39,503 bases of DNA from Byssochlamys sp. IMV 00236 (lineage: Eukaryota; Ascomycota; Eurotiomycetes; Eurotiales; Thermoascaceae). Positions 1 to 12,447 of this stretch are shown here, one piece after another. The DNA lies in the NCBI GenBank assembly GCA_001931875.2, contig MSJH02000435.1, forward strand, positions 1 to 39,503, given 5' to 3'. The position numbers and the translations under genes are program-made. The first letter of the stretch is position 1. Every line of letters begins with the position of its first letter. Below the pieces are notes generated by a model. The model did no database searches. It saw nothing but the letters and a program-made list of their open reading frames with translations, and had not been told where the DNA came from.

Positions 1-2
1 TA

Positions 3-125
3 CAATTAACATCTGAAAATAACAACAGACTGTCACAAATATATAATGAACTAAGACAGTTGTTGTCAGCGAATGAAGAGATGCAGCTTCCACCAAATAT
101 AAATTTGCAAACACAAAGAAGATAA
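3..125 (+). CDS. 3' end of a coiled-coil protein (partial)
   Basis: An open frame enters from the left edge and ends with TAA at 123-125, giving about 40 C-terminal residues. Leucines and isoleucine at residues 2, 10, 13, 17, 20 and 21, among Asn/Glu/Gln/Arg, suggest the end of a coiled coil or leucine zipper. The last 15 residues are polar and Pro/Asn/Gln-rich. It could be the zipper of a bZIP transcription factor, but the basic region would lie outside the window, so this is a guess. Codon use is typical of the other genes here. No intron is needed in this segment. Confidence 0.55.
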   Translation, partial: QLTSENNNRLSQIYNELRQLLSANEEMQLPPNINLQTQRR

Positions 126-769
126 AGCATAAAATAAACAAAATTCATATTTCACACTCCAAATTTTAAAGTTCAGAAAGGGGGGGAGCAAAATAAGTAA
201 ATCGATCTCTTTTAGTGGCGTCAGCACTTTAGTAAATGTAATACACGTTTCTTGGCTCTGATCTACTGTTATCAAAATATCTCCTTGTCCCCCCAAACGC
301 CTTAATAGAAAATCACTCATTCATGGCTTTAAATAAAGAAAAATCATAAACTGGTGTCGCGTATTTTTACAAATTTAAATAATTAGCCAACGCCACATGT
401 ATTCATCATTATAGAAAAAGAACATCCATCTTTAAACGTAGTGCAAAGTTAATCTCATTTGTGCACAAATGTAGCTACTTTGCCAAGCAGTTCCTTTTCA
501 GCTAGGGCAAACTTATGCCACTAGGGGGCGATGGTTGATGTCAAAAGCCTTTATTATAATCACATGCTAAATGATACTGATTCATGCTCTACTAAAGTTC
601 AGTATTGATAATAATCATCTCAAGATAACCCTTAGTGTGTTGTGAATGTATGCTTATATAAGTAAAAGAAGAAAAGAAAAGGCTTGTTAGTGAACCAATA
701 AAACGGGTATTTTGGCTTTTCTTTGCCTACCCTTTGAATTGTTGTGATTTATTATTTATTTACAAGAAT
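126..769. other. Intergenic stretch, no convincing gene
   Basis: This AT-rich stretch lies between the partial gene and RRP40, which converge, so it should hold both 3' UTRs. A minus-strand ORF (320 down to 66, 84 codons) begins with about 40 plausible residues. It then becomes hydrophobic and runs over the end of the plus-strand coding frame, so I do not call it a gene. AT-rich AATAAA-like sequence just left of the RRP40 stop (about 745-765) may be its polyadenylation region. Confidence 0.5.
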
Positions 770-1507
770 TTATAGTTTGCTTATGAGGTCCTTCACCATC
801 TGTCGACACTCTTCTTCACTTAGGTATTCTGAATGTTGGATAGCGTTTGCGATCAAGATAGTCACATTGGGTTCCTCAGAGTTGATCCAGACACGACCAT
901 TCATTCCAACTGCTATTTCAAAAGGGAAATGCTCTCCCAGTAAGGTCAACATGGGTGTGTTTGGATTCAGTAATCTTCTACACAATCCCAAGGAGCAATT
1001 GAATACATATCCTCCTACTAATTCACCAAAGCCGTCCGCTTTTCCAGTTGTAGGGTTAACACATTCAAGTTCTGATTCCATATCACGATTAGCCATGGAG
1101 ATTCTGCAGTAAACTAAGGAGCGAACTTGTATATTAGGTTTGTTACGTTTGGTTGCATTTTCAAACGCCAACATGGGCAGCACGGCAGCATGAGCTGTAC
1201 CAATATCAACACGAAAGTATTCTCCCAATTTGGCTGTCACTGTACCAATGACAGATTCACCTGTTGATGCAATGTACTATAATAAAACTAAGTATGAACA
1301 ATTACTTTTTGATGTTAATCTTACTCTCTTTTGGTTACTTTCAATCCACCATCGATTGCCTGATTCTATGTGTCGCAAAATGCCAGCCTTTGTCGCAACC
1401 ACGTCTTCTCCTTCTTGTCTTAATCCAGGTCCTAACACAACTTTAGATTCAGTATCAACTGGAATCAGATCCCCTGGCAGAACGATGCGCAAATCGACAT
1501 CCATCAT
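770..1507 (-). CDS. RRP40: Exosome complex component Rrp40 (EXOSC3)
   Basis: Two exons: 1507-1325 and 1276-770, with a 48-nt intron (1277-1324, GTAAGA...TATAG); 229 residues. Rrp40 is a cap subunit of the RNA exosome, with an N-terminal domain, an S1 domain and a KH domain. It helps guide RNA into the 3'-5' exonuclease for rRNA, snoRNA and mRNA processing in nucleus and cytoplasm. The N-terminus has the family pattern VLPGD followed by GPGL. The junction reads NQKRYIASTGESVIGTVTAK, the typical start of the S1 part. VDIGTAHAAVLPMLAFENAT, ANRDMESELECV and GFGEL match the S1/KH core. The length is close to yeast Rrp40 (about 240). The start is the first of two adjacent ATGs. It is divergent from the GEMIN5-like gene. 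Confidence 0.93.
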
Positions 1508-1625
1508 TCAATCAAATGGGAAAAAGAAAGAAAAAGCAAGAGAAATATTTTCTTTCCTTCTTTCTTTCTCTTCTCTCTCTCTTTTCTCTTTTTACGCGGA
1601 CTGTTTATCTTTTTTTTTTTCTGGG
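1508..1625. promoter_or_regulatory. 118-bp divergent promoter of RRP40 and the GEMIN5-like gene
   Basis: Only 118 bp separate the two start codons, so both genes must share this interval for their core promoters and 5' UTRs. About 1549-1619 is a strongly polypyrimidine tract on the + strand (repeated CTTT/TCTC, then a T run), ending just before the plus-strand ATG. No TATA box is seen. Shared use of the interval is inferred from spacing. Confidence 0.6.
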
Positions 1626-4600
1626 ATGAATCTTCAAGACAAATATCCTAAATGTCAAGCCTATCCACCAGTACCTAATTGGTACACTTCTTATGTCGCT
1701 GCTATTATAGAACCACACTTCTTTGTATATGCAACGCGTAACATTATTGTCATACTTGGCTTAAAAGACTTTCGATACTTCAATTCTATTATAGCAGCCA
1801 AGGAAAAAATAAATGCCATTGATGCCCATGACGTCTTTTGTTATGTAGGAGGTGCAGATAAAACAGTACGTGTTTGGAACATAGTAGCCAACTCTTTGAC
1901 CACTTCGCACGCAGTACATAAAGTAATACAAACACATATACACGCACATACACGCATACAGACGTACACTTTACAGAAAATAGTTCAAGTTGTACTAAAT
2001 ACACACTGTATTAGGCAGAAATAACAGCACTCAAAGTCATCAGGAAAGGAACAGTCATCGTTTCTGGAGACAAGACAGGCAGAGTTGTTGTCGCTGAAGC
2101 ATTTAGAAAAGAACAAACAATATCAGCCAAGGTGAATTCAGAAGTGACTTGCATTTCCACCATTCATCGTGATCACACAGATTATGCAGCCATTGGATAC
2201 GGAAATGGCATTGTGCTGGTTGAGGAAATAACAGAGAATTTAGAATTAAAGACAGTGTATCAGCTCAGTAGTGAGAATGATCCAATCATGGCTATTGATT
2301 GGCAAAAGAAGTTTTCTGAGGGTCAGTGGCCGTGGTTGGCCTACAGTACAAAACGATTGAAGCGCATCGTCATTTATGATATCCTCTCACAGGCAGAGGT
2401 TGCACCCATTCATTTACCAAAACCGCCTGCAAAGGCCACGGGTCAACAAATATCATCGGCTTGGATCGAAGTGTCATGGTCTCCTTGTGTTGAGAATAGG
2501 CTGTATGTAACAAGTTATGTTGGCACTATCCTCGTGTTTGATGTTGCTCCAAGGGCAGCCAAAATACGTAATCAAGAAAGAATGGAAAATCATAGCCGTA
2601 ATGTGTTTTCTATCAACTGGTACAATGGAGGAACGAATTGCATCACTACTTCATTAGACAGTCAAGTCATAAAATGGAATGTCAACAATCAAAAGTCTCT
2701 GCAGGTGATGAAAACTCAAGCAGCATTTCCATATGCATTAGATATATCCCCTACCACGCCTTATCGATTGTTCATTGCCATGGGCGATAATGCCATAAAG
2801 CTATGGGATTTTCAAAAAAATGAATCTGTCATGGGATCAAAGGGAGAAAATCATAACTATTACACCAGCTCTATTGTTTGGAAGGGCTTACAAGGAAAGA
2901 CGTTAAGGGTTTATATCGCATTGCTTCTTGTCACATCATTAGGTTAACTCTTTTTTTATAGATTTTATGTCATCCTTCAAAGGAAGGCCTAGTTGCCTAT
3001 GGGAATGAGTATGGACGTCTTGGTCTTTATGACACTTTGAATCAACGATATACATATTTCAAACAACTCTACAAATCAATGGAGTGTCCAATGATCGCTT
3101 GGGGGTTTGACCTATCAACTTGTCTGTACGATATGGATATGACAGATACACTGATAGCCTGTAGCAGCAACGATGTCAACATTTATGTCTATAATATCAA
3201 TCAGCCGAACCAACCAGTCATTATGCTGAACGATATTTTAGAGCAGCGCAATCCTTCATGGTATGATACTCTCAAATCCAAGGATGGTGTCCATCGAACT
3301 TGTATGGCAATTGATAAAAAGCGTATAGCATTTGGTCATATGGATGGGATTGTTGAAGTATATTGTCGCAATACATTACAGTTGGTGTATGTGTCTAATT
3401 TTCATCGCCAAAAAATAACGGCAATGGATTGGAAAGATGACTATCTTGCAGCTGCTTCTGAGCAAGGCATTGTAGCCATTCATGATTTAGCAAGTCAAAT
3501 AGCAGACAGTACAGGTAGTGTTCAAAAGACAGACCTGATAGATGAAGACTAACAAAATGTATAGATACGGTCTTACCTACCTCCGTGATTTACAAGTCTA
3601 TGCAATGCAGCCAAAAGACCGTCACTGTCTTGAAATGGACGCATGAGCCAAACAATTATGTCTTGGCTGCTGGTCTCCAAGACGGCTATATCGTTGTATG
3701 GGAGATGGATAAAATAATCGCTGTGTTTGATCAGCATCGAGCGTCTATTTTATCCATCTGCTGGAACCATTGTGATCAGCATGTCTTATTCAGTAGCAGT
3801 GAAGATAGGTTTATATACCAATGGAGCTATATGGATTATAAAGTGTCGCCACCCATAAAATGTAAGCGTGACCTAATATGGTCCTTTGTCATAAACTGAT
3901 TTTATTATGTATAAAAAGTCGGTAGCTCTTTGTACGATAGAGAAATGACCAGAATAAATCAACATGGCAGTAAGAACAATAAGCGAAAGAAAGATGGGCA
4001 AATGGATTCAAGACTGTCAGACTTGAAAAAGCAAAAAGTAATAGAGGTCAACAAAGATATGATGATCTCAACATTACAATCGGAGAAATCGGCCAGCAGG
4101 CTGAATAAAGAAAGAAAATGCATGTATCTGGCCAATGTGATGTTTGATGGTCGAATTGAAGCAGTGATGAAGGAGCTGTTGGCTGAACTAAATGAGCAAG
4201 AGCGATCCGATCCATTAGTGAATCAGTATGCAGGCATATTTACAGCAAATGATAGCCATGAACCTGACATATATGAATTCTTATTTGGAGACAAGGAGGA
4301 TGCCTTTCAACTTGCTCGAATAGAAGGTAATACCATGGATAGGGCCCATCAAGAGACTGACCATTGTTTTTATAGAAAAGTCAATTCAGACAAAAACAAG
4401 TACTCAATCGATCAGTGATATGAGTATTGGATTTGACAAACAATTGGCAATGAATTTGATGCTTTCCCAAGCAGATACGCTCTTTAATGAAGCCAAAAGT
4501 AGTATACTTGACTGGATAGTGTTAGCAATGAGCCCACAGGGTAAGGAATTGCAGTAGAAGATGAAAGAATGGCATGTACTCATATAGTATATATATTAGC

Positions 4601-5097
4601 TGGTAAGGATGTCTGGATAGACCTAATTAAAAAGCAAGCAAAGAAGATGGAAAGAGAGAACCAGTATCACTTGGCAGCAAGCTGTTACATTGCATGTTCA
4701 CATATTTATGATGCTATTGAAATATACCAACGATATGGTCTGTATAGAGAAGCTATTACACTCGCCAAGTTAAGATTACCCAAGGATGAGCAACTGTTGA
4801 GCGAATTATATTTGAAATTAGCAAGTCAGTTTCAAACAGGTGAAGAAGATCAGCTGGCTGCCATTTGGTAAATACTCCGTGTAGTAAAAGCGTGTACAAC
4901 CTTACTGATGTTACTATAGCTACTTGCTATCCAAGGTACCTGGGTCGATTAATAATACAATTGATCTCCTATCGAGGGCAAATCAGGAATCGGGCTTATT
5001 TTATTCGCTTTGTTTATCAGTTGTAACAGAGAACAGTGATATATCTGAACAACGAAAGTCAAAGTGGATGAAAGTATTAAGGGAGCGTATTGCTTGA
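1626..5097 (+). CDS. GEMIN5: Gemin5-like WD40/TPR protein (SMN complex snRNA-binding subunit)
   Basis: Eight exons: 1626-1922, 2015-2908, 2962-3514, 3565-3861, 3919-4326, 4376-4540, 4600-4867, 4920-5097; 1019 residues. Gemin5 recognises the snRNA Sm site and m7G cap and delivers pre-snRNA to the SMN complex. The N-terminus has the family PPVPNWY motif, which carries cap/Sm-site contacts in the animal protein. It is followed by many WD40 blades, for example KTVRVWN, GDNAIKLWDF, HPSKEGLVAYG, GRLGLYD and DGYIVVWEM. A charged linker then leads to a TPR-like helical domain (YHLAASCYIACSHIYDAIEI, YREAITLAKLRLPKDEQ) like the Gemin5 dimerisation module. It is about 500 residues shorter than the human protein, ending soon after the TPR region. 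The 3862-3918 intron has a weak AAAAAG acceptor, so that junction is the least certain. Intron 1 is unusually long (92 nt). Confidence 0.85.
1929..1972 (+). repeat. CA/TA-rich simple repeat inside GEMIN5 intron 1
   Basis: Degenerate ACACAT/ACACGCATAC units lie inside the 92-nt first intron. They probably explain why it is longer than its roughly 50-nt neighbours. Confidence 0.6.
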
Positions 5098-6433
5098 GAG
5101 TAAGGCTTTATCATATGCAGTATTAAAAAAGACATTCATTCCTGCTTTTATTTTCTATGTTCTTTTCTGCTGAAACTACAAGTTGTCAATAATATAAAAA
5201 AAAGACATGTTTGCAATATGAATTTGGGGAGGATGATTGTGACCTGAATGACTAACTGACTTTGAATGCTATGCATACAGAAATACAATGGTATTGCTGT
5301 TGTACAAATTTCGGTTAAATGAATGATCCTCGGTTATGCTTAAATCAACGGATAAAAAATAAAATAATACCAAATATAGATATAATATCTTTTAATATTA
5401 AACATTCTCGGTAATAAATGAAACACAGCGGGTTAAGAAGAATTGTCATTAGTTGTGATAATAATGAAGTATAAACATAAATAGCAGTAAAATGATAGTA
5501 ATAAGATTATAGCTGTACATGTAATAGAATGCATAGATGTGTACAGATTATCCTAATGGAGAACAATATGCCGTTATACTATGACATCAACTGCTCTATG
5601 CGTGAATTGAAAGAGGGTCTTGAAAGAAAGTCCAACGACTAAAAACAAGATTGTATCTATACAATAACTTAGTTGGCATAGTTACAATTCAATAATGTAT
5701 ACGTTACTAAATGTAATTTTCTCCCATGGCTCCATTACATAAGCGCCACTAATTATCTCATATTGGAATAGCTTCTTCTTTATGTAGCCCTGAAATTCGA
5801 GTGTATTAATCATCATTAGAATGAAATAGAAAGAATTTGTGCATGCAAACAAGCTCTTTTATGTGATCATTTAAATGTCCGATATGTTCCACATTCGTCT
5901 TTCGTCCCCGTTATTTTTATCCGAATCCGATATCACCCAGAGTAGGATATGAGACAGATTAAAGGAGGGAGGAGGGCAATTATTCATAAGCTGCACGCTT
6001 TATTATTGATGAGTGAATATGATACACTTTGATTTAGCGTGGATATTAGGTAATAAGAGCAATCCTGCTGCTGGTTTGGCAAAATAGGTGTCTTATCAAA
6101 CGGAGTGCTCATAGGATATATAAAGCGTGGTAGAACCGTCAAGCCCTGTTTTCAACAACAGTAGCATACCCCTAGGATGCGGCAAGTGCCGTGGAACTCT
6201 ACCCGAAATCAAATTAATCAGGGGAAATGTCTAGATGGAAGCTTCTCATCCAGGCATATCTGTCATCAATTAAACAGTTGTCAGAAATAAAGGCGCCAGA
6301 GATAAACCATATGAATATAGTCTATCCATGTGACAGCACTAAAGAAAAATCTACACAACAAAAAATATTCTTATTATGCAATTTTATAAAATGAGAAATA
6401 ATGTTTATTTAATACAGATATGAAAAAAAAGCT
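5098..6433. other. Gene-free convergent intergenic region
   Basis: This is 1.3 kb between the 3' ends of the GEMIN5-like gene and the reductase gene. No ORF with coding character, no tRNA-like cloverleaf and no strong repeat was found on either strand. It is AT-rich with scattered short homopolymers. A minor G-rich patch (GGGAGGAGGG, near 5965) is not part of any recognisable element. Confidence 0.5.
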
Positions 6434-9400
6434 CTAGTTGGTTGGGTTATAAAAGCCGACAGATTGCCAATGCTTCAAATACTTGTTGAACAATTCGGCG
6501 TCAAGGACTGGCGATTTACCAAGGACAGGAGTAGTTTGACATGTCTTGGATGTTTCCCAAAGTGGCATTCTTAAACCAGACTTGAACATATCCTCATAAA
6601 AAGACATAAGACGGTAAGCAGGGTTGGTATCGTCTTTAGAAAGAGTTTCAATCCATTCAACTGGCTCTACTGTTTCAAACTTCATTCCACAAGAACTCAT
6701 GGCCTCGAGGATATCCGGCCATTTGATGTTGCGTGGGTTAACAATGTGGTATATAGAGTCATCTAAGCGAGAAGGAAGACATGAGGTACGAAGCATGATG
6801 TCAACCATGGCAGTAGCAGCATAGTCAACAGGAATCCAGTCAATGTTGGTATTAAAGCGAGGCATCTTGTGCATCAAGGAGCCACCAGCGATAAACATCA
6901 AAGGGAACTGTTCAGAAGTATTCCATACACCATTTTCAGCATCACCACAGGCTTGACCAAGACGCTCAACGTAACAGGGGAAATTCTTCTCCTTTGTGAG
7001 GTAATTCAAAAGCATCTCACAAACAAACTTGGATTGAGCATAACCCATAGGCATGGCAACATGAGAATCAAATTGAAGAGGCTTTTCTTCAACAACAGCG
7101 CCAGAAGCAGCGCTAGCACTGATACTGGAGACAAAGTAAACATGCATAGGATTAACTTCTCGGTAGGCAAACTTGAGCAGGTTGTAAAAGGGGCTAATAC
7201 ATTCTTTGTCATAGTGACCAATAGTCATATTAAAGTCCAAGAGCCAAGCGCAGTGCTGAACAATAGTCACTTCATTTCGAAGCTGCTCGTATTTTTCCTT
7301 GGTCAATCCAAGATATGGCTCATTCATACGCATAGGTAGTGCTTCTACACGGTCGGAGTTTAACAAGGAGACATCAAGACAGCGAGACTTGAACGAGCTA
7401 ACCAAACGTTGATACAGGTCTTCTTGCTTACCACGAACCAGACAATAGATCTTCTTCACAGAAAAGTCCTTCAACAAGTCCCGCAGCATGAATGAACCAA
7501 GGGATCCAGTAGCACCCGTAAGCAATACGACCTTGTCCTGTGCTTCGTCGTAATGTTCCTCAGCCACAGGAAAATCACTCTTGGCTCGTTCGATATAGCG
7601 CTTGGCTAATTCTTGAGTTTCTTGATACCTTGTTTCCACAAGTTCGGCAGCATCCACTTGCTTGTTGGATGACAGAGCATCACGTATAGCATAGATAGAA
7701 GGGTTTTGGAACAAAAAGTTTTGAGGAACATTACCAAACTGTTTAGAGATCAAGTTACGAAGCTGGATAGCTGTCAATGAATTGAGTCCTATGTCAAAGA
7801 GAGATCTCGAGTAATCGTTGAACGCAGATTCAGGCAAACGAAGAACCTCAGAGGATGCCTTGACCAAAAATGATTCGATTTGTTCAGGTGTAGCGTTGTC
7901 ACCATTGAGTGTTCCATTGGAGCGAGGGCCGTCAAGAAATTCTTGGTACATTTGGTCAACCAAGTCCTTGTAAACCGCTTCTGCTTTCTTTCTCATCACA
8001 GTACCCTTGTCCGTAGATGGCAAATGCTTGCTGAAGGGAAGAATCTTGACCATCTGAGGTAAAATAGTGCTATGGCTGGGACATTCCTTGTTAGCGTCTT
8101 CTACAGCTTCATGTACAGAGCTGATGATTTCTCCGGGCTCATAGTTCATGGCATATTCAAGGTCAACTTCAACGAGGGCAGCAGTACATTGACGACCATG
8201 ACCAATGACAGCAACTTGTTTGACCATAGGGCTTGAGCGAATAGTAGCCTCCATGGGGACAGGGTTCGTCTTTTCACCATTTTCCATAATGAGGGTATCA
8301 TCTCGTCTTCCAACATAGATGTAGAATCCTGGGTGATCGGGGTCTTCTTTGAATAAGTCGTTGCTGTCAAACCCTCCACCAGGGCGATTTGATACACCAA
8401 GAGCCATGGTAGGAGAATCATGACGAAGGTACAAGTGCTTTAGACCATCTCCAGCGTCTTCAAAAACAAAATAAGGGTTACCATCGGAATCATTCAAGTA
8501 GGGGCCAAGTGAATACCAGTTATCGCTGCTGGGGTTCAGATTAGAAGCCAAGGCCACGCCCATTTCGGTAGAGCCATAGAGGTTACGAATATTGATGCCG
8601 TGGGAGTAAAGCCAGTGGCCAGCTTCGCGCTTGAGAGGAGCACCGCCAAAGAAAACGTACTTGAGTCGACGGACAGCAGAAAAGTCATTAGACTCCTTTA
8701 GGAAGGGTATCATTTGTTCAAGGATAACAGGGGGTGCAGCCATGACAGTAACCTTGTTTTCTCGAAGGGCAAAGTCTATTTCCTTTTGAGAAGGAGGGAG
8801 TCTTTCTAAAAGCACGATACTTGCTCCAGTCACTACAGTATGCGCCAGACCGAACACACCAAACAAGTGGAATCTACAGAGAGTGTTAGTAGATGCCTTG
8901 TAAAAATAGTTATTACACTTACAAAGGAAGACAGTAAAGGTGGACGTCATTTACATCACCCATTTGTATATTATATTTTTCTTTGTAAATGTCGGGAAAG
9001 CCGGTAATGTAAAGTAAGCCTCTGTTACTGAGGTATATAGGCTTTGGGAAGTTTGTTGTTCCAGAGCTACTCATAGTGTTGTTAGCACAATGACGTCGAT
9101 GGCCCTTTTTTAAAATGTTACCTGTGTATGATCAATGCAGCCTTCTCTAGATCTGCATCAGTAAACTCAGAGTCTAATAGTTTGTCGTGTTCAGGGACAA
9201 GGGGTTCCAAAAGTAGCTCTTCAATGTTGAGTGGCTCAATAGTAATGACTTCTACATCACCCATCTTGGCAGCAGCACTTTGAGCGGTTGATTCGTGTTT
9301 AGCCGTAGCCAGGAACAACTTGGAGTTGGTCTTTTCTAAAAGATTGATAATAGCAGGCTCCGAATTACGAGGGGAAACAGCCAGTAGAGTTGAACGTAAT

Positions 9401-9678
9401 TTCAAAAGAGCGAGCATAACGATAAGGTAATCAACGGAATGATCACCGATAAGAGAGATACATTCAACACCCTTTCCTTTAGCAGCCCATTTGCAAGCAA
9501 GGTTTGTAGTGATTCGATCACATTCAGCATATGTTAAGGCCTTGTATGCGTTGTTGAAATAGTAACGAACAAAGATTCTATCAGAATTAAGCTTACACTT
9601 GATACGAAAGAGATCGATGAATGCTTTGTAATGGTTGTTGGCAGACTGTTCTGATGAGAGTTCAACTGCAGAAGACAT
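6434..9678 (-). CDS. Adenylate-forming reductase (A-T-R, NRPS-like carboxylic acid reductase)
   Basis: Three exons: 9678-9122, 9069-8923, 8873-6434 (introns 52 and 49 nt); 1047 residues. It activates a carboxylic acid as the acyl-AMP, loads it on a phosphopantetheine arm and releases it by NADPH reduction to an aldehyde. Adenylation domain: SSGTT at 186-190 (formed across the first splice junction) and YGSTE at 334-338. Carrier domain: GLNSL, with Ser600 as the likely pantetheine site. Reductase: Rossmann motif TGATGSLG near 690 and an extended-SDR active site YAQSK (Tyr846, Lys850). There is no condensation domain. It is shorter than Lys2 alpha-aminoadipate reductase (about 1400) and lacks that enzyme's N-terminal extension, so I call a secondary-metabolism-type reductase. 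The substrate cannot be read from sequence. It stands alone, without tailoring genes. Confidence 0.88.
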
Positions 9679-9732
9679 TGTGTATTAATAAGATGAAGAA
9701 TTAAAATGAAATGACATAAGGATGGCGAAGGG

Positions 9733-9742
9733 TTTATATATA
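9733..9742 (-). promoter_or_regulatory. TATA box of the adenylate-forming reductase gene
   Basis: On the minus strand TATATATAAA lies about 55 bp upstream of the start codon at 9678, a good position for a core TATA element. Most other genes here lack one. Confidence 0.5.
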
Positions 9743-12447
9743 CATTGATGTATGCTTAAATGTTTTTGAGATTTACTGTTTCGGTAAAATATTCTAAAGG
9801 ACTTGAGCATAAGCCTGGAAAAATTATTAAGATCCATAATCCGCATGAAAAGTTTGTGGCACAGGGGCAATCAGGATTTCAGACATGTCTACTACAACAT
9901 TACATCACTATCGTAGTTGGGAATGAAATGGTAAAATAGCTAAAGATTGTATATACCGAGGCACAGCTGTATTTGATAATTGCTCCTGGGATAACCACCC
10001 TTTACTATACGCTGTCTTTTCCTTTGTGGCATATGCAGCTTGAACATGACATAGTACAGGACATATTCTTGTCGCTCAATATCCTTTTTAAACAAAGTTG
10101 TCTCAGCCAATGAAATTCGTTGTATTATTCCAAAAATGAACATATTATACATATTTGGATATATATTAAGTCAATTTCTTCCATGGCTTTCTACAGTAAA
10201 GAAAATTAAGGATATTTGGATATATGGCGTTTAAATCATGTCAATCCTTCCATTAATCTGCTAATGAATATTTATCTGATTCCTTTTTGATTACAGGGAC
10301 AAATCATTACGGATAAATACCTACTTGAGATAAGCCTCCGCATTGTTAATTTCGGGTGAATATTTAATACTTGTTCATTGATACTTTGCAGAAAAAAGTA
10401 TTAGAGGCTTAAAGTAATAAGCGCTATGTGGCACATTCCATTAATTTGTGCTTGGAATAAGTGAAATGTCCATTCAGGGGAGTACATGAGGCATAAACCT
10501 TATACTTTCCCGAGTCTCTGCTTGTCCCAATCGGATATTGTTTCATCTTCCATTTAGTCAACACTGCATCAAAACTCCTATAGTTTACCCAGACGCTGGA
10601 AATCAAATGGAAACTGCAGCAGATAGGTCATAATCAATATGATCACTCTAAGTTTTGATTATTGACGTCAGCGACTCCACATGCATGGAGTATTAAACCT
10701 TTTGGGTCATATTAGATAAACCAAATCCTTATTTAACTCACCTTTTCATTTAATTAAAGATTAGACTGTAAGGATCAGCAACAGCTATATATTACACTGT
10801 TATATCTAACACACATTTGTCACGCATTGATTCTACTCCTTTTGCATCGTATCCCACAATATGACAAGAGTTTATCCCTCAAAACTAAATGTCCAAACGG
10901 TCTGAGATCTTTTACAGGCTCATTTCTTGTCATTTCGCCATATTTTAAGTTCACCCTCTCTCATAATTAACAATATGTTGACAGATTTTTCATTATGATG
11001 TGTTGACCGTAGTTTTGGTCCAGTGATAGTTCGTCGTGTACATCGAGCATCCACTTATATGCTACAATAACAGAGCTTTTTAGTTTGATTCACATACGGA
11101 TTTCATTCAAATATCTAACATTTTGTGTACATAATTGAGACATTAAGAACACTTAAAAGACCTGGAGTCAAATACATTGAATACATATTGCTGTGAGAAC
11201 TAAATATAAATGGCTATAGTATACTTAGCTATGACTTACTATGAATTCGATGATAATAGCAAGGACGGAAAAAACTTGTAAAACTTGTAAGCTTAGGACT
11301 TGGTGTAGTAATTAATGCTTGGTTTTTGTGGAAGAGAAAAAAAATTCATCAAATCACTGTCTCATCCAGCAGCGGAGGAAATAAACTACTCAGCTTTTCA
11401 GACATCTGAACAAATCTTCTTCCAAAAGGATAGTAATCAGTTCCTTCGACCTGGCAGGGACTATCAAACTAGAAGACTCGTCTAAAGAAAAAATTGGCAT
11501 TTTTATACTTTTTTTGTTGCATGGTGGTTATGATTCGGGCTGAGTTTCAATTATTTATTTGCATGAATTTTAAGGAGTGCGACCTTATGATGCTTTCTTC
11601 CTGGATGGTTTGAAATGAGCAACCATTTGCTTACATTATCATTGAAGGATCATAAACATTAATAAAGTCTTATTAAAGCAAAAGGTATTTCTTAAACACA
11701 CTGAATAAGCTAAACTATAACCCTCTAGTGTGCTTAGAGTTTCTTATTTCCAAACAAGATAAAATCATGAATGTAACAGTGTTTCTTTATTTAAATAAGC
11801 CATTTTAGAAATAAATGGCATTAATAAATAAAAAAGAGGGTCTTAATGATATAATTTATCATGTATGAACAAATTGTTTTGTTGGTGAAAAAAGGATAAA
11901 AAGACACAGATCACAGAGACAATAAATAACACTGTGCATATATTAAATCTTATATTTAGGTCTTTGAACCGATTTTTATGAATTTAATACCATTTGATCG
12001 ATACTTGCTATAATTATGTGGGCTTTTGTTCTAAGAAGGAAAGCGAACTGCTTTATTTCTGACTGTACCTTCAGACAAGTAATTCAGTGTAATTTAATTT
12101 AATGATCGTTGTTGATGAGATTAGGCTTTTCTAGCTTGAGGTAATAAACTTTTTCTTTAGCTTTCATTTAAGTAAAAAGACATATGACTTGTAGAAAATG
12201 GAATTTGTATAGTTTTGAAATGAATGAATTCATAGATTACATACAGAGCACAGCTTTGTCTAAATGTATTATATGAATGTACCTGGCACATATTCTTTTA
12301 CACTCAAGTATACGATCAGAGTATGTTTTACTAAATAAAAACGTATTTAACAATCACAAAAATCATTCGTTTAGTTTATTGGTTCAAACAACACAGGTTT
12401 GCAAAGTATGAATGTAAGTATCCTTACTTCATCTAAACCCGGTGACA
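9743..12447. other. 2.7-kb gene-poor region
   Basis: This very AT-rich stretch separates the reductase promoter from the 3' end of the LysM gene. No ORF shows coding character. There is a partial duplication: ATATTTGGATATAT followed by AAGTCAAT-type and TTCC sequence occurs near 10151-10183 and again near 10212-10250. ACTTGTAAA is tandemly repeated near 11275-11288. A palindromic TGACGTCA (CRE-type) lies at 10673-10680. No RNA gene was recognised. It may be distal promoter DNA or decayed repeat sequence. Confidence 0.45.

Noticed and set aside
66..320. 84-codon minus-strand ORF with a plausible first half
   Set aside because: Its second half is low-complexity hydrophobic and it overlaps the end of the plus-strand coding frame; no family match or splice rescue was found.
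518..530. CCACTAGGGGGCG, an excellent match to the animal CTCF site
   Set aside because: Fungi have no CTCF; one 13-bp match in 39.5 kb has no supporting context.
6624..8062. Plus-strand ORFs of 60-156 codons across the reductase gene
   Set aside because: Antisense shadows of a well-supported coding exon; no independent signals.
6434..9678. Identification of the reductase as Lys2 (alpha-aminoadipate reductase)
   Set aside because: The protein is about 350 residues shorter and lacks the Lys2-type N-terminal region; the A-T-R order alone does not prove Lys2.
10673..10680. TGACGTCA palindrome (CRE-like bZIP site)
   Set aside because: Listed as a motif only; it lies about 1 kb from the nearest gene start and an 8-mer is expected by chance in a window of this size.
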